A stretch of DNA of 64,000 nt from Niastella vici. GTDB taxonomy: Bacteria > Bacteroidota > Bacteroidia > Chitinophagales > Chitinophagaceae. The stretch covers positions 1-64,000 of the forward strand of contig NZ_LVYD01000072.1 in NCBI RefSeq assembly GCF_002077945.1, written 5' to 3'. The translations under genes and the position numbers were made by a program. The notes below the pieces were generated by a model. The model saw nothing but the letters and a program-made list of their open reading frames with translations, was not told the origin of the DNA and made no database searches. Below, piece after piece: positions 62,556-64,000 of the stretch. The number at the start of each line of letters is the position of its first letter. Positions within the stretch are counted from its first letter, which is position 1.

Positions 62556-62706
62556 TTCAATTTGCAATTATTTTCCGTAACGCCAGCCCATAGATTCTTA
62601 GGCAGTAATGCCAGCCGTAACAAGCAGAAGAGCCTTTACATATATACTCATTAAACTATTAAATAGTAATAGTAACCGGGTGGATTGTGCCCGGAAATAA
62701 ACCTTA
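62513..62706 (+). repeat. 194-bp direct repeat, copy 2
   Basis: Second copy, 221 bases downstream of the first. The hairpin stem CCGGG/CCCGG is kept while its loop has changed bases (GATGATTTTG versus TGGATTGTG). It lies just before the MauE-like gene and probably supplies its leader. Confidence 0.9.
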
Positions 62707-62726
62707 TCTAAGTCAATTCCTTTATT

Positions 62727-63200
62727 ATGGAAAACATTATCACTGTAAGAAATTACCGAAAAAAAAGGATCTTTATTGAAATAGCTGCTGCGATCCTTTT
62801 ATTATTTTTTGCACACACCGCTATTGATAATTTTCTAAATAGATTAAGTTTAAGAAACTTACTTAGAATTTTACCAATTACTTATAATAAAGCTGACTTT
62901 CTCTCGTGGGCAATTCCTATAATAAAATCAATTACAGTGTTATTATTATTTTTTCCACGCACCCGGATATCAGGAATAATTTTATCGATTATAATAACTA
63001 TGATTTTCACTGGCTATTTACTTTATACACCGAGACTGCCTCATGAATTTGGAGGAATACTTAATTATATAAATTTTACGCAGCATCTAATTCTAATTAG
63101 TTTCTTAAGTATCTTATCAATATCTATGTTTATTCTAAATAGGAATACGTTGAATAATGTTGATAAGAAAGCAAACAATGGCACGGCAATATTTACCTAA
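62727..63200 (+). CDS. MauE/DoxX-like four-helix membrane protein without the cysteine pair
   Basis: 157 residues, four predicted transmembrane helices (IEIAAAILLLFFAHTAIDNFL; LSWAIPIIKSITVLLLFF; SGIILSIIITMIFTGYLLY; HLILISFLSILSISMFIL). The stretch LPHEFGGILNYINFTQHL matches the place where, as I recall, Bacteroidota MauE-like proteins carry a CxCGG motif before WxQHL. Here no cysteine exists in the protein, so a thiol-redox role is unlikely. It is flanked by genes for exported small proteins, an arrangement often seen with the DUF6520/MauE-like clusters. Confidence 0.65.
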   Translation: MENIITVRNYRKKRIFIEIAAAILLLFFAHTAIDNFLNRLSLRNLLRILPITYNKADFLSWAIPIIKSITVLLLFFPRTRISGIILSIIITMIFTGYLLYTPRLPHEFGGILNYINFTQHLILISFLSILSISMFILNRNTLNNVDKKANNGTAIFT

Positions 63201-63347
63201 ATAAAAACTGATTGCGCAATATAAACTTGTCTTAGTTGCAAATAGGACAAACGGAATAGCCTGCTTCCGAACGCATTATGTAGGCAAGGCGTTATGCTGA
63301 AAAGCCTTAATAGAGTAAGCAATTCATTAACTATTAAATTATCTTTT

Positions 63348-63701
63348 ATGAAAAAGTATTTCTTCAGCTTAGCAGCTTTAGCATTGGCAATTGGATTTAG
63401 CTCATTTACAGGAAAAAGAGCAATTGACCAATGGTTCAGCTATACTCTTTCTACTAATACTGGCTTCGATGTTCCTTCAAACTATAATTCTAGCGTAAGC
63501 GAACCATCAAATCCTGGTGGTGACAACAATGTAGTCAACGCTATTAAAGTTGATAGTGGTACTGAAGTTTATGGAGACCTGGATACATATCCTGGCAAAC
63601 CTAAAGTAGATGTTACTGGTTCTGGTACTATCAATGCAGCTATATCTTCTGCAATAAGCAGCCACACAGAGCAAGCAAACAGAGTAACTTTGAAGCCATA
63701 A
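63348..63701 (+). CDS. Small exported protein, DUF6520-like in layout
   Basis: 117 residues from the ATG at 63348 (18 codons of upstream frame are not supported). Signal peptide KKYFFSLAALALAIGFSSFTGKRA, then the QWFSYTLSTNTGFDVPSNYNSS segment and a Ser/Thr/Asn-rich body without cysteines, ending in an SAISSHTEQANRVTLKP helix. The MKKxxFSLAALALAIGFSSFT plus QWFSY start is like small exported Chitinophagaceae proteins annotated as DUF6520, but the usual cysteine-rich end is absent. It ends at a very strong terminator. Confidence 0.65.
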   Translation: MKKYFFSLAALALAIGFSSFTGKRAIDQWFSYTLSTNTGFDVPSNYNSSVSEPSNPGGDNNVVNAIKVDSGTEVYGDLDTYPGKPKVDVTGSGTINAAISSAISSHTEQANRVTLKP

Positions 63702-63731
63702 GATAATTGTATCGTATAGATGCAATTTTAA

Positions 63732-63770
63732 GCACAAAGCTAGAAAGGTAAAACCTTTCTAGCTTTGTGT
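63732..63770. terminator. Very strong bidirectional terminator
   Basis: An 18-bp, nearly perfect stem (GCACAAAGCTAGAAAGGT with ACCTTTCTAGCTTTGTGT, loop AAA) lies between convergent genes. Confidence 0.9.
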
Positions 63771-63802
63771 TTTCAAATTTTATAGACCGTAGAATAGATT
63801 TA

Positions 63803-64000
63803 TCATTTCATTTCCAAAGCCTTTTTTAAGCGATCACGCACATCTACCAAATGGTCTTTTGAAATCTCATCTTTGTATAATGGCAGTACAGCATTGATTT
63901 TCAAAATCAAGTCCCTCATATTGGCTTTTAATAGAGATACGATATCAGTCATATTGTTCGCAGTATAGAAATTATAATAACCCAAATTATCACCTTTATA
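63803..64000 (-). CDS. 3' end of an unknown gene cut by the window edge
   Basis: The frame stays open to the window end (reading YKGDNLGYYNFYTANNMTDIVSLLKANMRDLILKINAVLPLYKD...RDRLKKALEMK), so the TTG at 63985 need not be its start. The visible C-terminus is a helical, charged segment. No family is recognised. Confidence 0.6.
   Translation of the reverse strand, partial: YKGDNLGYYNFYTANNMTDIVSLLKANMRDLILKINAVLPLYKDEISKDHLVDVRDRLKKALEMK

Noticed and set aside
1-64000. Mobile elements, prophage or integrative element
   Set aside because: No transposase, integrase, relaxase or phage structural gene is visible; the S24/Cro-like genes and the tRNA-like fragments alone do not define an element.

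Overview
The window looks like the chromosome of a Bacteroidota bacterium, most probably a member of Chitinophagaceae (Niastella/Chitinophaga-like). Two SusC/SusD outer-membrane pairs, a type IX secretion sorting-domain remnant, many lipoproteins with short hydrophobic signals, and promoter-like TAnnTTTG boxes all point there. I see no phage structural genes, integrases, transposases, CRISPR arrays or rRNA. There is one tRNA (CAU anticodon).

Layout. 0-5 kb: a PLP aminotransferase, a secreted PI-PLC-like lipoprotein, a small unknown gene, and a NamZ/DUF1343 muramidase that abuts the orphaned 3' end of a type IX secretion cargo gene. 5-8.3 kb: AraC and TetR regulators with two short-chain dehydrogenases; two matching TetR palindromes lie in front of the TetR gene and the adjacent dehydrogenase. 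8.3-12.2 kb: a UvrD-type helicase carrying about 41 tandem copies of a 15-bp (TTAKQ) unit, and a WG-repeat protein. 12.2-13.3 kb: repeats and tRNA-Met with decayed tRNA-like copies on both sides. 13.3-19.9 kb: an operon of SusC, SusD, a fasciclin lipoprotein and a DUF5007-like lipoprotein with no degradative enzyme. 20-23 kb: a ScyD-like 3' remnant and an AsmA-family protein.

23.5-39.9 kb is metabolic and accessory: AraC divergent from DoxX plus a Tat-exported polysaccharide deacetylase; M1 peptidase; methyltransferases; a PL6-type lyase lipoprotein; a metallophosphoesterase; a secreted acetolactate decarboxylase; a P450-ABM monooxygenase pair divergent from an ArsR-type regulator; a MORN/TonB protein; RidA. 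40-46.4 kb holds an S24-fold regulator, YwbE, a collapsed FtsX/MacB permease pseudogene, and small stress-type genes (YbhB, DUF4142, DUF6496), then GNAT and erythromycin-esterase-like genes. 46.5-52.1 kb: a truncated hydrolase, an M28 peptidase, an OmpA/PD40 protein, an HGSNAT-like acyltransferase and a DUF1801 protein. 52.4-57.2 kb: a second SusC/SusD pair. 57.4-61.1 kb is regulatory: a lone receiver domain, two paralogous XRE-S24 repressors, a Cro-like protein and a minimal AraC protein. 61.1-64 kb: small exported proteins, a MauE/DoxX-like membrane protein and a 194-bp direct repeat with very short reading frames.

The parts least explained by known annotation are the 61-64 kb small-gene locus, the three S24-fold regulators with missing catalytic residues, and the extreme repeat tract in the helicase. 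Four gene remnants (3.6, 20.4, 41.9 and 46.6 kb) show that deletions have shaped the region. All family names come from reading the sequence; no database search was possible.
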